Below, one piece after another: positions 25,507-34,255 of a stretch of 64,000 nt of DNA. The first letter of the stretch is position 1, and the number at the start of each line of letters is the position of its first letter. A program made the position numbers and the translations under genes. The stretch is from positions 3,906,001 to 3,970,000 of the forward strand of contig OY761542.1 in NCBI GenBank assembly GCA_963664635.1, written 5' to 3'. The DNA is from VXNE01 sp963664635 (GTDB taxonomy: Bacteria; Pseudomonadota; Gammaproteobacteria; Pseudomonadales; Azotimanducaceae). Under the pieces are notes generated by a model. The model searched no databases and was not told where the DNA came from. It worked only from the letters and a program-made list of their open reading frames with translations.

Positions 25507-26478
25507 TCAGTCGCGGAACGCAACGCGCTGACGCAACAGCGCATGCACCAGGTCGATGGTCGGCGTGGCGACGCCGGTGAGCCGCCCCAGTTCCTGCACG
25601 GCGCCGACGAGGGCGTCGTTCTCCAGCGGGCGGCCAAGTTCGAGATCCTGCAGCATCGACGTCCGGTGCGCCCCGACACGGGCCGCGCCGTCGATGCGAT
25701 GATCGACGTCGATCGCGAAGCGCGCCCCCAACCCTTCGGCCACGGTCTGCGCCTCGACCATCATGGCGCGCGCGATGCCGCGCGTGTCGGGCTCCGTGGC
25801 CAGCACGTCGAGGGTCGCGCCCGTCAGCGCGCTGAGTGGATTGAAGGCCACGTTGCCCCAGAGCTTCACCCAGATCTCGTCGCGCAGGCGCGGACGCACG
25901 GGCGCCTTGACCCCCGCTTCCACGCAGAGCCCCGCGAAGGCCCGCACCCGTTCGCTACGCTCCCCGCCCGGTTCCCCCAGGCTGAACTTGTCGTCCGAGA
26001 GATGACGCACGACGCCCGGCTCGACCACTTCGCAGGACGGATAGACCACGCAACCGATCGCCCGCTCCGGCCCGATGCCGCGCCAGATCGTCCCGCCCGG
26101 GTCGACGCTCTCCACGTGCCGGGCGCCGAATGGCGAGTCGAGTCCGTGAAAGTACCACCAGGGGACGCCATTGACGGCGCTGACCACCGCGGTAGCGGGA
26201 CCGAGCAGGGGCTGGATCGCCGCCACCACGCCGGGGATCGAGTGCGCCTTGAGCGTGAGCACCACGATGTCCTGGGGACCGAGGGCGCCGGGGTCGGAAG
26301 TCGCTTCCGGCCGGGCGGTCAGGCGGCGGCCGTCCATTTCCAGGACGAGACCTCGCGCCCGCATGGCCGCGAGGTGCGGACCGCGGGCGACCACCGACAC
26401 GTCGGCCCCACTCCCTTGTGCCAGCCGCACCGCCAGGTAGCCGCCGATGGCCCCGGCGCCGAACACGCAGACCTTCAT
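25507..26478 (-). CDS. 2-dehydropantoate 2-reductase family protein
   Basis: This 323-residue NADPH-dependent oxidoreductase begins MKVCVFGAGAIGGYLAVRLA (the GxGxxG Rossmann loop) and has LTLKAHSIPG, WVKLWGNVAFNPLSALTG with the conserved Lys/Asn, and a C-terminal SMLQDLELGRPLENDAL with the KPR-type active-site Ser/Asp/Glu. Ketopantoate reductases serve pantothenate synthesis, but the paralogues in this family act on many 2-keto acids. Its ATG overlaps the stop of the CoA ligase by one base, so the two proteins are coupled and may act in one degradation route (inference). Confidence 0.88.
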   Translation of the reverse strand: MKVCVFGAGAIGGYLAVRLAQGSGADVSVVARGPHLAAMRARGLVLEMDGRRLTARPEATSDPGALGPQDIVVLTLKAHSIPGVVAAIQPLLGPATAVVSAVNGVPWWYFHGLDSPFGARHVESVDPGGTIWRGIGPERAIGCVVYPSCEVVEPGVVRHLSDDKFSLGEPGGERSERVRAFAGLCVEAGVKAPVRPRLRDEIWVKLWGNVAFNPLSALTGATLDVLATEPDTRGIARAMMVEAQTVAEGLGARFAIDVDHRIDGAARVGAHRTSMLQDLELGRPLENDALVGAVQELGRLTGVATPTIDLVHALLRQRVAFRD

Positions 26479-27980
26479 CAGCCGAGCCCCAGCGCGCGTG
26501 CGAGGCCGATGCGCTGGATCTTGCCCGTCGGACCCTTGGGAATCTCCTCGACGAAGACGATCCTGCGCGGCACCTTGAAGTCCGCCAGGCGCTGGGCGGC
26601 GAACGCGCGCAGCGTCCCCTCGTCCGCGGTTCCTGCGGGGGTGCGCACGACCGCGGCCGCGACGTCCTCGCCGAGCCTTTCGTGCGGCAGCGCGAACGTG
26701 CAGACCTGTGCGACGTCCGGATGGTCGAGCAGGACGTCGTCCACCTCCAGCGGCGCGATCTTCTCGCCGCCGCGGTTGATGATCTCCTTCAGGCGGCCGG
26801 TGACCTTGACGTAGCCGTCCGGGTCCAGGTAGCCGAGGTCCCCGGTACGGAACCACGAGCCGTGAAACGCGGTGGCGTCCGCGGCCGGATTCGCCAGGTA
26901 ACCACGCATGACGTTGTCGCCGCGGATGACGATCTCGCCCTCCGTGCCCGGCGGCAGCGGCACGCCCGCCGCGTCCATGATCGCCACCTCGGGGCCGGCC
27001 GCAGGGCCGACCAGGCCGGGCTTGCGCGGCGCCGGGGGCAGTGGATTGGAGCACATCTGGTGGGCCGCCTCCGTCATCGCGTAGGCCTCGATGACCGGTG
27101 CGTCGAAGGCCTCCTCCAGGGCCGCCATGACCTGCGCCGGCAGCGCCGCCGAGGAAGAGCGGATGAAGCGCAGCCGGGCCCGGGCCGCTCGCTCGCGGTT
27201 GCGCGGGACCCGGGCCAGGATCGCCTGGTGCATGGTCGGTACGGCGCTGTACCAGGTGGGGTGGGCGTCCTCCAGCCAGCCGAAGAAGCGCAGGGCGTCG
27301 AAGCCGGGCGTGCAGTACACCGACGCGCGGCTTGCGAGCGTCGCCAGCACCGGCGCCATCAGCCCGTGGATGTGGAAGAGCGGCATGACGTTCAGGCAGA
27401 CGTCCGCCGGGGCCAGGGCAAGCGTGGCGGCAATGTTCGCCGCCGACGCGCACAGGTTGGCCTGCGACAGGGGCACCATCTTGGGCCGCGAGGTGGTCCC
27501 CGACGTGTGCAGGATGAGGGCGACCGCGTCCGGGGGCGACGGTCGCGTCCCGATCTCCCGCCCCACGTCCAGGGCAAACGTCCCCGCCGCCTCGGACTCC
27601 GCCAGTTCGATCACCCTGAGACCGCGGCGCGCGGCCACGTCCCGCGCCACCGTCTCCGACCCTGCGGCGACGATGAGCACGGTGGCGTTCAGGTCCGAGA
27701 GGTAGAAGTCGTACTCGTCCGCCTTGTAGGCGGGATTCAGAGGCGCGGCGGCACACCACGGAGCGATGCAGGCGAAGGCGCTCGCCATCGCGGGCCCGTT
27801 CGGCAACACGATCGCGGCACGGTCGTCGGGGCCGACGCCGGCGCCGCGCAGGGAGCGGCCGGTACGTTCCACCTGTGCGAGGAGGCCCGCGTACGACAGC
27901 GGGTCGCGCGCGGGCGCCCGGATTGCGACGGCCTCGGCGGCCTGTCCCGCGCCGCCGAGCAGATCGAGCAGCGTCCCCAC
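26478..27980 (-). CDS. AMP-forming acyl-CoA synthetase (oxalate-CoA ligase/Pcs60-like)
   Basis: The 500-residue ANL-family enzyme has the AMP-binding P-loop LHTSGTTSRPKMVPLSQANL, the A5-like EAYAMTEAAHQM, the GDLGYLDPDGYVKVTGRLKE hinge region and the catalytic lysine in GPTGKIQR. The TSRPK variant and overall length resemble the oxalate-CoA ligase/Pcs60 group, though the acid used is not certain. The start is taken as GTG 27980, because the upstream frame is low-complexity and antisense-like. It is transcribed ahead of the 2-dehydropantoate 2-reductase-like gene. Confidence 0.85.
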   Translation of the reverse strand: MGTLLDLLGGAGQAAEAVAIRAPARDPLSYAGLLAQVERTGRSLRGAGVGPDDRAAIVLPNGPAMASAFACIAPWCAAAPLNPAYKADEYDFYLSDLNATVLIVAAGSETVARDVAARRGLRVIELAESEAAGTFALDVGREIGTRPSPPDAVALILHTSGTTSRPKMVPLSQANLCASAANIAATLALAPADVCLNVMPLFHIHGLMAPVLATLASRASVYCTPGFDALRFFGWLEDAHPTWYSAVPTMHQAILARVPRNRERAARARLRFIRSSSAALPAQVMAALEEAFDAPVIEAYAMTEAAHQMCSNPLPPAPRKPGLVGPAAGPEVAIMDAAGVPLPPGTEGEIVIRGDNVMRGYLANPAADATAFHGSWFRTGDLGYLDPDGYVKVTGRLKEIINRGGEKIAPLEVDDVLLDHPDVAQVCTFALPHERLGEDVAAAVVRTPAGTADEGTLRAFAAQRLADFKVPRRIVFVEEIPKGPTGKIQRIGLARALGLG

Positions 27981-28012
27981 GCGGGACCCGCCTGCCGCGG
28001 TGGACCCTCGGG

Positions 28013-28435
28013 CTAGCGCGGCGGCTCGGTGGGGTCGCGGCCGTCCCGCGGCGCGCCGGTGCCCGACGAACCGACGAAGATCTTCTCGCCGTTCTCGAAC
28101 GTGATGTCGCGGCCGTTCGCCCGCTTCGACCGGTCCTTGCTCTGGTAGCCGTCCACCACGATCACGGTACCCGGCGTCAGCGAGTTGCGGTTCAGGCCAC
28201 GCCGCAGCAACGTATTGGGTGTGCCGCCCTCGACCATCCACACTTCCGCGTCGCCGGCGTCACTGGTGTGCTCAAGGTGGATCCACGCATGGGGGTTGAC
28301 CCACTCGACCTTCACCACCGGGCCGCGCAGCACGAGCGGGCGGTTGGGATCGAATTCGGCCCCGAACGCGTGGTGCGCCGCCGCGGGAACGGCAGCGAGG
28401 AGTCCCGCCAGTAGTACCAAACACTTCGTCCGCAT
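28013..28435 (-). CDS. Secreted DUF6152-like protein
   Basis: This is a 140-residue protein with a signal peptide (CLVLLAGLLAAVPAAA) followed directly by HHAFGAEFDPNRPLVLRGPV and VEWVNPHAWIHLE. These phrases typify the DUF6152 family, small periplasmic beta-rich proteins with an N-terminal HH after cleavage. Start ATG 28435 has CGGAGGACAG upstream. It follows, on the same strand, two large secreted proteins with which DUF6152 genes are often clustered in my recollection; the three may act together. Confidence 0.8.
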   Translation of the reverse strand: MRTKCLVLLAGLLAAVPAAAHHAFGAEFDPNRPLVLRGPVVKVEWVNPHAWIHLEHTSDAGDAEVWMVEGGTPNTLLRRGLNRNSLTPGTVIVVDGYQSKDRSKRANGRDITFENGEKIFVGSSGTGAPRDGRDPTEPPR

Positions 28436-28521
28436 GTTGCTGTCCTCCGTTTCTCTCGCTACGTCCTCGGCTGCATCCGCGGATGCCACTCCCGCTGCCA
28501 TGCCGGATGCCACCGCGGCGC

Positions 28522-29604
28522 TCACTCCGCGCCGGCGTCCATGGCGTCGGCTTCCAGGAGACGCGCCCCGCGCATGATGTTGCCAAGCGCATAGTTCGCT
28601 TCGTGGCAGGCGTACTCGTACACGCTGCTGTCCGTCGCCGGCCACGGGTACTCGCCGCTCCAGGGTTCCTTCCACGCCGCCGGATCCTCGACCGTGAAGC
28701 CGTAGAGCAGCGTGTCCGCGTCGAGCCGCGTGAAACGCTCGACGACGTGCAGGTCCTCCGTGGCTCCCGAGAGCCCCGTCTGGGCGCGGAAGTTGGTGGT
28801 GTCGACGACCAGGGTGTCGCCTTCCCAGTGGCCGATGGAGTCGCCCATCCACTTGCGCACGTCGGCCGGCGGGTGCTCGCCGCCGATGCGGATGATGCGC
28901 GCGTCGTGGACCATCTCGTTGAGGATCATGACGTGGTCCGGCGTCTGCACGATGCGTTTCAGGTTGTTGTAGAGCACCGGCAGCATCGGCGGTCCCGAGG
29001 TGGAGCCGAAACCGAGCAGGCAGCGCTCCCCCAGCGGGCGCAGTTCCGGGTCGTCGTACGGCCCGACCGCAAGACCCTCCTTCAGCCACCAGGCTTCTCC
29101 GGTGTTCTCGCGGTACATGGCGCGGCGCGCCGTCCTGCGCTCCAGGGCGGCCTCCGTCATCGCGGGGAGCCTGCCGTTCGGCGGGTCGACGATGATGGAC
29201 GTGCGAAAGGCGCCGCCGATGGCGAAAGTGTCGTCGCCCCGATCGATCCAGAAGGCGTTGTAGCCCCCGACGTTGCCCGCCGGGCCGAGCGATCCATCGC
29301 CCCCGACCGGCGGCGCGTCGCGCTTCGGGTCGGTCTTCTGCTGCGCCTGCGACATGCGCTCCGCCTCCGCGCCGGAGATGCGGTCCGCCTCCTCCCGGGT
29401 GAGGAACAGCTTGTCGCCGAACATGCGTGGTCGTTGCAGGGGCGTGAGGGTCGCCACGTCGTAGTTGCCGGACAGATCGGGGCGGCCGTCCGGGGTCCGG
29501 GGAATGTCGTCCGCGGCCGTCGCCGGGACGCAGAGGAGGGCCATTGCGGCGGCCGTGCAGGCCGCACGGGTCAGCGTCCGGGAGCGTTCTTGGGGAGTGC
29601 GCAT
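28522..29604 (-). CDS. Secreted conserved hypothetical protein (TPDGRPDLSG type)
   Basis: The protein has 360 residues, with a signal peptide (AACTAAAMALLCVPATAA) and a mature start IPRTPDGRPDLSGNYDVATL, a phrase found in a widespread family of uncharacterised periplasmic proteins. Later come VQTPDHVMILNEMVHDARII and EGDTLVVDTTNFRAQT. It shares the GDTLV and ERYT/ERFT strand patterns and overall order with the neighbouring 29645-30511 gene, so they are distant paralogues. There are no catalytic motifs that I can name. Confidence 0.75.
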   Translation of the reverse strand: MRTPQERSRTLTRAACTAAAMALLCVPATAADDIPRTPDGRPDLSGNYDVATLTPLQRPRMFGDKLFLTREEADRISGAEAERMSQAQQKTDPKRDAPPVGGDGSLGPAGNVGGYNAFWIDRGDDTFAIGGAFRTSIIVDPPNGRLPAMTEAALERRTARRAMYRENTGEAWWLKEGLAVGPYDDPELRPLGERCLLGFGSTSGPPMLPVLYNNLKRIVQTPDHVMILNEMVHDARIIRIGGEHPPADVRKWMGDSIGHWEGDTLVVDTTNFRAQTGLSGATEDLHVVERFTRLDADTLLYGFTVEDPAAWKEPWSGEYPWPATDSSVYEYACHEANYALGNIMRGARLLEADAMDAGAE

Positions 29605-29644
29605 GGTGTCTCGCGGCCTTTTGTCGCGGCCTTTGTCGCGGCCC

Positions 29645-30511
29645 TTATCTCGGGAGGGGGCTGCGCCGCCACTCGCCGTACAGCAGTTCCTCGACGAATT
29701 CGACGCAGCGGAAATCCATCAGCGACATGTTGGCTTCCATGCGGCGGTAGAGCGGCATCGAGATCTTCCAGGGACGCGTGAAGGTTGCCGGATCCTCGAT
29801 CGTCGCTTCGTAATGCAGATGGTCCGGGCCGGTCGGCGTGTACCGTTCCGTCACCTTCATCTGGCTGCTGTGGTGATTCCCCGCGCGATCGAACCAGGTC
29901 TGGTCGTTCAGGCCCGTTACCTCGATCACGAGCGTGTCGCCGTCCCAGGTCGCGACGGACTGGCCCATCCAGGTGTCGATGGGCGCCGGGCCGGGATCCT
30001 CGGTGTAGATGTCCCGGACGGCGCCGGCGTACTGGTAGGCGAAGAACAGGGTGTCGTCCCCCTGGAAGATCTGGAACGGCTGCGGCATGTAGTTGGCGCG
30101 GGGTACCCCGGGCAGGTAGCACTTCACCTCCGGGTCGCGGTTGATCCAGTCCGCCTGGTTCTCGAGCTTCCTGGCGAGGGCTTCCGGCTTGTACGGAATC
30201 TTGCCGCCCTCGACGACGCCCATGCCCGGGGGCACCGAGACCACGGCGCCGAGCTTGTAGGTCTCCAGTGACGGGACGGGACCGTGCGGGCCCTCGCGCA
30301 ACTGCAGGGAGGCCCGCGCAAGATGCATCTCCACGTCGTAGTTCGCTTCGTTGACGGCCTGCCAGATGCCGTTCAGGTCCGGGTGCACGCCACCGGGCCC
30401 GCGCGGCGCCACGTAGGCGGCGTCTTCCTCCGGCTGTTCCTCCGCCAGAGCCGGGCCGGGCAGGAAGACCAGCATCGAGAGCGCCATCCCGGCGATGAAT
30501 CCTTGTCGCAT
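29645..30511 (-). CDS. Secreted conserved hypothetical protein, paralogue of its neighbour
   Basis: This 288-residue protein has a signal peptide (IAGMALSMLVFLPGPALA) and a mature start VHPDLNGIWQAVNEANYDVE, then PRANYMPQPFQIFQGDDTLF, WDGDTLVIEVTGLNDQTW and a closing FRCVEFVEELLYG. The WDGDTLVIEV segment and the spacing parallel the EGDTLVVDTT segment of the downstream gene. ATG 30511 is preceded by a G-rich site. It is the first gene of the secreted trio, with 40 bp to the next. Confidence 0.75.
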   Translation of the reverse strand: MRQGFIAGMALSMLVFLPGPALAEEQPEEDAAYVAPRGPGGVHPDLNGIWQAVNEANYDVEMHLARASLQLREGPHGPVPSLETYKLGAVVSVPPGMGVVEGGKIPYKPEALARKLENQADWINRDPEVKCYLPGVPRANYMPQPFQIFQGDDTLFFAYQYAGAVRDIYTEDPGPAPIDTWMGQSVATWDGDTLVIEVTGLNDQTWFDRAGNHHSSQMKVTERYTPTGPDHLHYEATIEDPATFTRPWKISMPLYRRMEANMSLMDFRCVEFVEELLYGEWRRSPLPR

Positions 30512-30790
30512 CGGCTTCCCCCCGAAAGATGCCTGGTGTCGCCCGGCCGGGACGCTTGCCAGCAGGCCGGTGCGCAAGGGCGCGATGCTCGCATTGCGGA
30601 GGGCGAAGCGTCAACGACGCCGCACGCAGCCATTACCCAGCCACCGGTCCGTCCCTTCGGCTACCGGGCTACCCGCGCCAAGCCCGACACGGCGCGCGGG
30701 GCGAAGGTCGGATTCTATGCAGGAATAAGAACTTTTATTATTTTATATCAATGAGTTATGTATTTACCGAGGAGCCTCTGACCCACCACC

Positions 30791-31795
30791 TCAGTCCGCC
30801 ACCCGCACAAAACGCTTGCCCACGTTCCCGCCCGCCAGCAGGTCGACGAACGCGCGCGGCGCCGACTCGAGGCCCTGGAACTCGTCCACCCACGGCGTGA
30901 GCTGGCCGGATGCCATCCAGCCCTTCAGGTCGGCGCGCGCTTCGGCGTAGCGGTCGAGGTAGTCGAAGACGAGGAACCCCTCCATGCGCAGCCGCTTGTT
31001 GATGAGGAGGCCCGGGATGCCGCGCGGCCCGGGCTCCGGGCTCGAGGTGTCGTATTGAGAGACGACGCCGCAGCAGGAGATGCGCCCGCCCTGGTTCATG
31101 CGAAAGATCGCCGAGCCGAGCACGCTTCCGCCGGTGTTGTCGAAGTAGACATCCACGCCGTCCGGAGTGGCTTCCTTCAGCGCCTGCCGGAACCCGCCGT
31201 CCCGGTAGTTCGCGACGCCGTCGAAGCCGAGTTCGCTCACGAGCCGGGCGTTCTTCGCGTCGGACCCGGCCACGCCCACCACGCGGCAGCCCCGGATCTT
31301 CGCGAGTTGTCCGACGATGTGGCCCACCGCGCCGGCGGCGGCCGAGACCATCACGGTCTCCCCGGCCCGCGGGTCCGTCAGGGTCAGCAGACCGAAGTAG
31401 GCGGTCAGACCGGTGCCGCCGAGTACGCCCAGGTAGTCCGCGGGGTCCCCGTCGTACTCGATCCGCTCCAACGCGCCGCCGGCGTGCACCGAGTAGTCCT
31501 GCCAGCCGGCGCCGCAGGAGACGATCTCCCCTACCGGCACCGAAGCGTCGTTCGAAGCTTCCACCCGCGCGACCGCGCTGCCCCGCATCACCACCCCGGT
31601 CTGCGGGGCGCCGGCGTAGGTTGCGCTGCCCTGCAGGCCGGCGCGGGCGCCCGCATCCACCGAAACGGCCAGCGTACGGCACAGGACCTCGCCGTCTCCG
31701 GGACTCGGGACCGGCTCGGTGACGAGGTCGTAGTCGGATTCCCGGAGTTTGCCCTGCGGCAGCGACGCCACGACGATCTTGCGGTTCTCGGCCAT
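30791..31795 (-). CDS. NADP-dependent oxidoreductase, CurA/leukotriene B4 dehydrogenase-like
   Basis: This 334-residue zinc-free medium-chain reductase has LGGTGLTAYFGLLTL, the NADPH loop VSAAAGAVGHIVGQLAKIRG, and YFDNTGGSVLGSAI with the conserved DNVGG-type motif. The family reduces activated double bonds (curcumin, enals, prostaglandin-like ketones). ATG 31795 gives the normal family length. Its promoter region is shared with the divergent flavin-fold gene at 31912. Confidence 0.9.
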   Translation of the reverse strand: MAENRKIVVASLPQGKLRESDYDLVTEPVPSPGDGEVLCRTLAVSVDAGARAGLQGSATYAGAPQTGVVMRGSAVARVEASNDASVPVGEIVSCGAGWQDYSVHAGGALERIEYDGDPADYLGVLGGTGLTAYFGLLTLTDPRAGETVMVSAAAGAVGHIVGQLAKIRGCRVVGVAGSDAKNARLVSELGFDGVANYRDGGFRQALKEATPDGVDVYFDNTGGSVLGSAIFRMNQGGRISCCGVVSQYDTSSPEPGPRGIPGLLINKRLRMEGFLVFDYLDRYAEARADLKGWMASGQLTPWVDEFQGLESAPRAFVDLLAGGNVGKRFVRVAD

Positions 31796-31911
31796 TGTGC
31801 GGCTCCCTGGTCCCAAGGAAAACGCCGCATTGTAGGACAAGGCCGGCACTCTCCGCCCGCGGACCCGGCGCTGTGCCACAATCGACCGTGCCGTCCCGTT
31901 CGAGAGGCAAC

Positions 31912-32373
31912 ATGAAGAAGGTCATCATCGTCGTCGCCGTCCTGGTGGTCGCCTACGTCGCGGCCATGGTCATGCCCTACGAGCCGGACGAGCGTCGCCC
32001 CGGCACGCGGCTCGGTGGACCGCTGGCCGCCGAGCAGAACACCGACTGGTCCTTCCGCTCCCCCGGCCGGAAGCAGATCCACGTCGAGACCGCCACCTGG
32101 TACGGCATTCCGCACTCGGTGACGACGACCTCCTGGGTCGACGGCGGCGCGCTCTACGTACCCTGCAACACCTGCGCGACCAAGCGCTGGCCGAAGAACG
32201 TGGCCCGGGATCCCGACGTGCGGCTCAAGATCGACGGCGAGGTCTACGAGCGCCGGGCGGTGCGCATCACGGACGACGAGGAGCGCCAACGCCTCCTGCG
32301 CGTCCTCGGCGCCACGGAGACGCCACCGCACCGGTGGGTGTTCCGCATGGACCCGCGCGCCACGATGATGTAG
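31912..32373 (+). CDS. PNPOx-fold nitroreductase/deazaflavin-type protein
   Basis: This 153-residue protein has an N-terminal membrane anchor (VIIVVAVLVVAYVAAMVM) and a split-barrel domain: TATWYGIPHSVTTTSWVDGG, ALYVPCNTCATKRWPKNVAR, then DPDVRLKIDGEVYERRAVRI. The pattern resembles the DUF385/PNPOx-like nitroreductase family. Cofactor (FMN or F420) is not decidable. GAGAGG precedes ATG 31912. Its stop falls inside the first unit of a 24-bp tandem duplication. Confidence 0.65.
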   Translation: MKKVIIVVAVLVVAYVAAMVMPYEPDERRPGTRLGGPLAAEQNTDWSFRSPGRKQIHVETATWYGIPHSVTTTSWVDGGALYVPCNTCATKRWPKNVARDPDVRLKIDGEVYERRAVRITDDEERQRLLRVLGATETPPHRWVFRMDPRATMM

Positions 32374-32397
32374 GACCCGCGCGCCACGATGATGTAG
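32350..32397 (+). repeat. 24-bp tandem duplication at the end of the flavin-fold gene
   Basis: Two identical head-to-tail copies of a 24-bp unit beginning GACCCGCGCGCCACGATGAT and ending GTAG occupy 32350-32373 and 32374-32397. The first contains the gene's stop codon, so the second is untranslated. It sits immediately beside the IS110-type element end. Confidence 0.9.
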
Positions 32398-32606
32398 GAC
32401 TGTTCACCTTTCTGCAAGTCTTATTTTGGCTCGGTTTTTCCGGCCTGGTTCGCGGCGTTGCCTCCCACGTCTTGTGGCCGCGGGGGCGATGCGCTGCTGT
32501 GGCACGCGGCGTGCGAGTCGCGGTGCGTTCGGCCAGGACGTGCGCGCGCTACGCCTCGCGCTTCGGCCGCTACGCGTCCTGCGCCGCGAGGCGCAGCGCG
32601 CGCCGT

Positions 32607-33857
32607 TCATGGTTGGACGCACCGGGGTTCGTACAGCGTGCCGTCGCGCAGCATTGCGCAGGCGATCCGCAGCAGGCCGTCGGCCACCGAGCGCAAGGCG
32701 CGGTAGTGGCCGTGGCCGCGTGCCCGCAACGCGCGGTACTTCGCGTCGCAGCCGGCGTCGCGCTGGACCGCGACACGCGCCCAGTGCTGGACCATGTCGC
32801 GCAGCCGACCGTGCACGGCCAAGCGCCGCGTGACGATGCGCATGCGCCCGGACTGCCGGGTGACCGGCGCCGTCCCGCACAGGCAGCGCAGCGCCTGGTA
32901 GTCACGCCGGCCGAGAACATCGCCCGCCTCCGCGAGCAGGGTCGACAGCACGCTCGGGCCGATGCCGGTGATGGAGCGCGGGATGGTCGCGTCGCGCGGC
33001 GTCCCGTCCGTCGTCGATGGCGTGTCACTGCCAGGGTCCGCGCCGCCGAGTTCGCCCAGCAGCGCGTCAATGCGCGCCTCGGCCTCGGCCAACTGCCCGG
33101 CGACCAGCGCCGGCCGCTTTGTCAGCAGGCGCGCATGCGTCTCGGCGGCGGTCGCCGCCGCGGGCTCGATGTCCGGCGCCCGCTCGGTCAGCCGGGCCTT
33201 CAGCGACGCAGCGTCGAAGCGGCGGATGCGGTGCTTCCGCAACAGCTTCTCGTACGTCGACACGCGCGTGCGGCGCGCCGCCGCCGGCGTCGGCACGCGC
33301 TGCCACAGCGCCTGCGCCCAGGCTGCCGACAGGTCGTCGCCGACCAGCTGGTTGAACGCCGGGTAGTAGCGCCACAGCATCTCGTGCATGCGGTTCAGCA
33401 GCCGCGTCCGCTCGCCCATGAGCTCCTCGCGGATGCGCGTCCACGCGCGCAGTTCGACGAGCTGCGGATCCAGCGTCCCCACCCGGCGCAGGCAGTGCGG
33501 GTCCGTGCGTAGCGCCGAGGCCAGCACCCGCGCGTCCAGACGATCGTCCTTGGCGCCCGCCGGCGAGTACCGGTCGCGGAACCGGTCCAGCTGCTTCGGG
33601 TTGATCGAGTGCACCGCCAGACCGTACGCCAGCAGGCTCTCCACCACCGGGCCGCGCGGCGTCTCGATCGCCACGCCCACCGTCGCCGGCGGCACCCCGC
33701 CGGCCGTCTCCACGATCCACGACGCCATCATGCAAAGACCCGGTCCGCCGTGCGCGAACACGCGCTCGCCGCGCACCGCGCCGTCGCCGTCAAGCACGCA
33801 CACCTGGTGGTTCTGCGACGCCCAGTCCACACCAACGTACCAGTTCAGTTCCGACAT
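32607..33857 (-). CDS. IS110-family DEDD transposase (bridge-RNA-type recombinase)
   Basis: This 416-residue recombinase has the RuvC-like DEDD residues in VGVDWASQNHQV, VAIETPRGPVVESLL and AGAKDDRLDARVLASAL. The C-terminal Transposase_20 domain has SITGIGPSVLSTLLAEAGDV and a serine-containing LCGTAPVTRQSGRMR, the region that supplies the catalytic serine. The frame is intact from ATG to stop. IS110 enzymes are guided by a bridge RNA encoded in the element's non-coding end. Confidence 0.93.
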   Translation of the reverse strand: MSELNWYVGVDWASQNHQVCVLDGDGAVRGERVFAHGGPGLCMMASWIVETAGGVPPATVGVAIETPRGPVVESLLAYGLAVHSINPKQLDRFRDRYSPAGAKDDRLDARVLASALRTDPHCLRRVGTLDPQLVELRAWTRIREELMGERTRLLNRMHEMLWRYYPAFNQLVGDDLSAAWAQALWQRVPTPAAARRTRVSTYEKLLRKHRIRRFDAASLKARLTERAPDIEPAAATAAETHARLLTKRPALVAGQLAEAEARIDALLGELGGADPGSDTPSTTDGTPRDATIPRSITGIGPSVLSTLLAEAGDVLGRRDYQALRCLCGTAPVTRQSGRMRIVTRRLAVHGRLRDMVQHWARVAVQRDAGCDAKYRALRARGHGHYRALRSVADGLLRIACAMLRDGTLYEPRCVQP

Positions 33858-33960
33858 CGTCCCGCCTCCCGGTTGCTTGCCCGTTCACGGCGTGCCACGA
33901 TCCCTGCCTGTCCCTGTACCGGCGCTCGGGGCGCAGACTGTTCACTGGGCATCGATCGTG

Positions 33961-34036
33961 GCGGAACTGCCGGGGCACAGGTCCTACAGTGGTGCTCTCG
34001 GCACAAGGGGCGACCGGTCGCTCCCGGCAGTTCTGC
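33961..34036 (-). ncRNA. Candidate structured RNA (possible IS110 bridge RNA)
   Basis: GCGGAACTGCCGGG (33961-33974) pairs with CCCGGCAGTTCTGC (34023-34036) in 13 of 14 positions. The enclosed 48 bases contain a further palindrome GCGACCGGTCGC. It is non-coding and lies about 100-180 bp upstream of the IS110 transposase start, where the bridge RNA of IS110-group elements is encoded. Only secondary structure and position support this. Confidence 0.25.
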
Positions 34037-34072
34037 CCGCTCCACGCCTTCGGCACGGAGCACTGGGAAGGG

Positions 34073-34163
34073 TACAGGGGCGGGGCTTGTCCCCGCCCGC
34101 CTGGAACCCCGAACGGACGCCCGGCACGAAACCCCGGACGGGCCGCCACGAGGGCGGCCCCTA
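34073..34163. repeat. Dispersed GC-rich palindrome (GTAGGGG family), diverged copy
   Basis: It starts TACAGGGGCGGGGCTTGTCC and ends GAGGGCGGCCCCTAC, with the hairpin GGGGCGGGGC-TTGT-CCCCGCCC at the left end. It lies upstream of the ThDP enzyme and is not attached to a stop codon, unlike the other copies. Confidence 0.65.
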
Positions 34164-34255
34164 CGGCGCCGGCGCGGACGGACCCGCGCCAATTGCACGC
34201 CACCCCCGTTTCCCGCACAGTTCTCCCTTTTCCCGACGAACGGAGACGCTCCCGC

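Larger units (their letters stand above)
32398..34036 (-). mobile_element. IS110-family element (ends approximate)
   Basis: A full-length DEDD transposase (32607-33857) is flanked by about 200 bp of non-coding DNA on its 3' side and a structured non-coding segment on its 5' side, as IS110 elements are. GACTGTTCAC occurs at 32397-32406 and again near 33937, and may mark core sites, but IS110 elements lack clean terminal repeats, so the limits given are estimates. Orientation is minus. Confidence 0.45.

Noticed and set aside
33937..33946. GACTGTTCAC repeat as a firm end of the IS110 element
   Set aside because: The match to 32397-32406 is only 10 bp and would put the structured upstream segment outside the element; not enough to define the ends.
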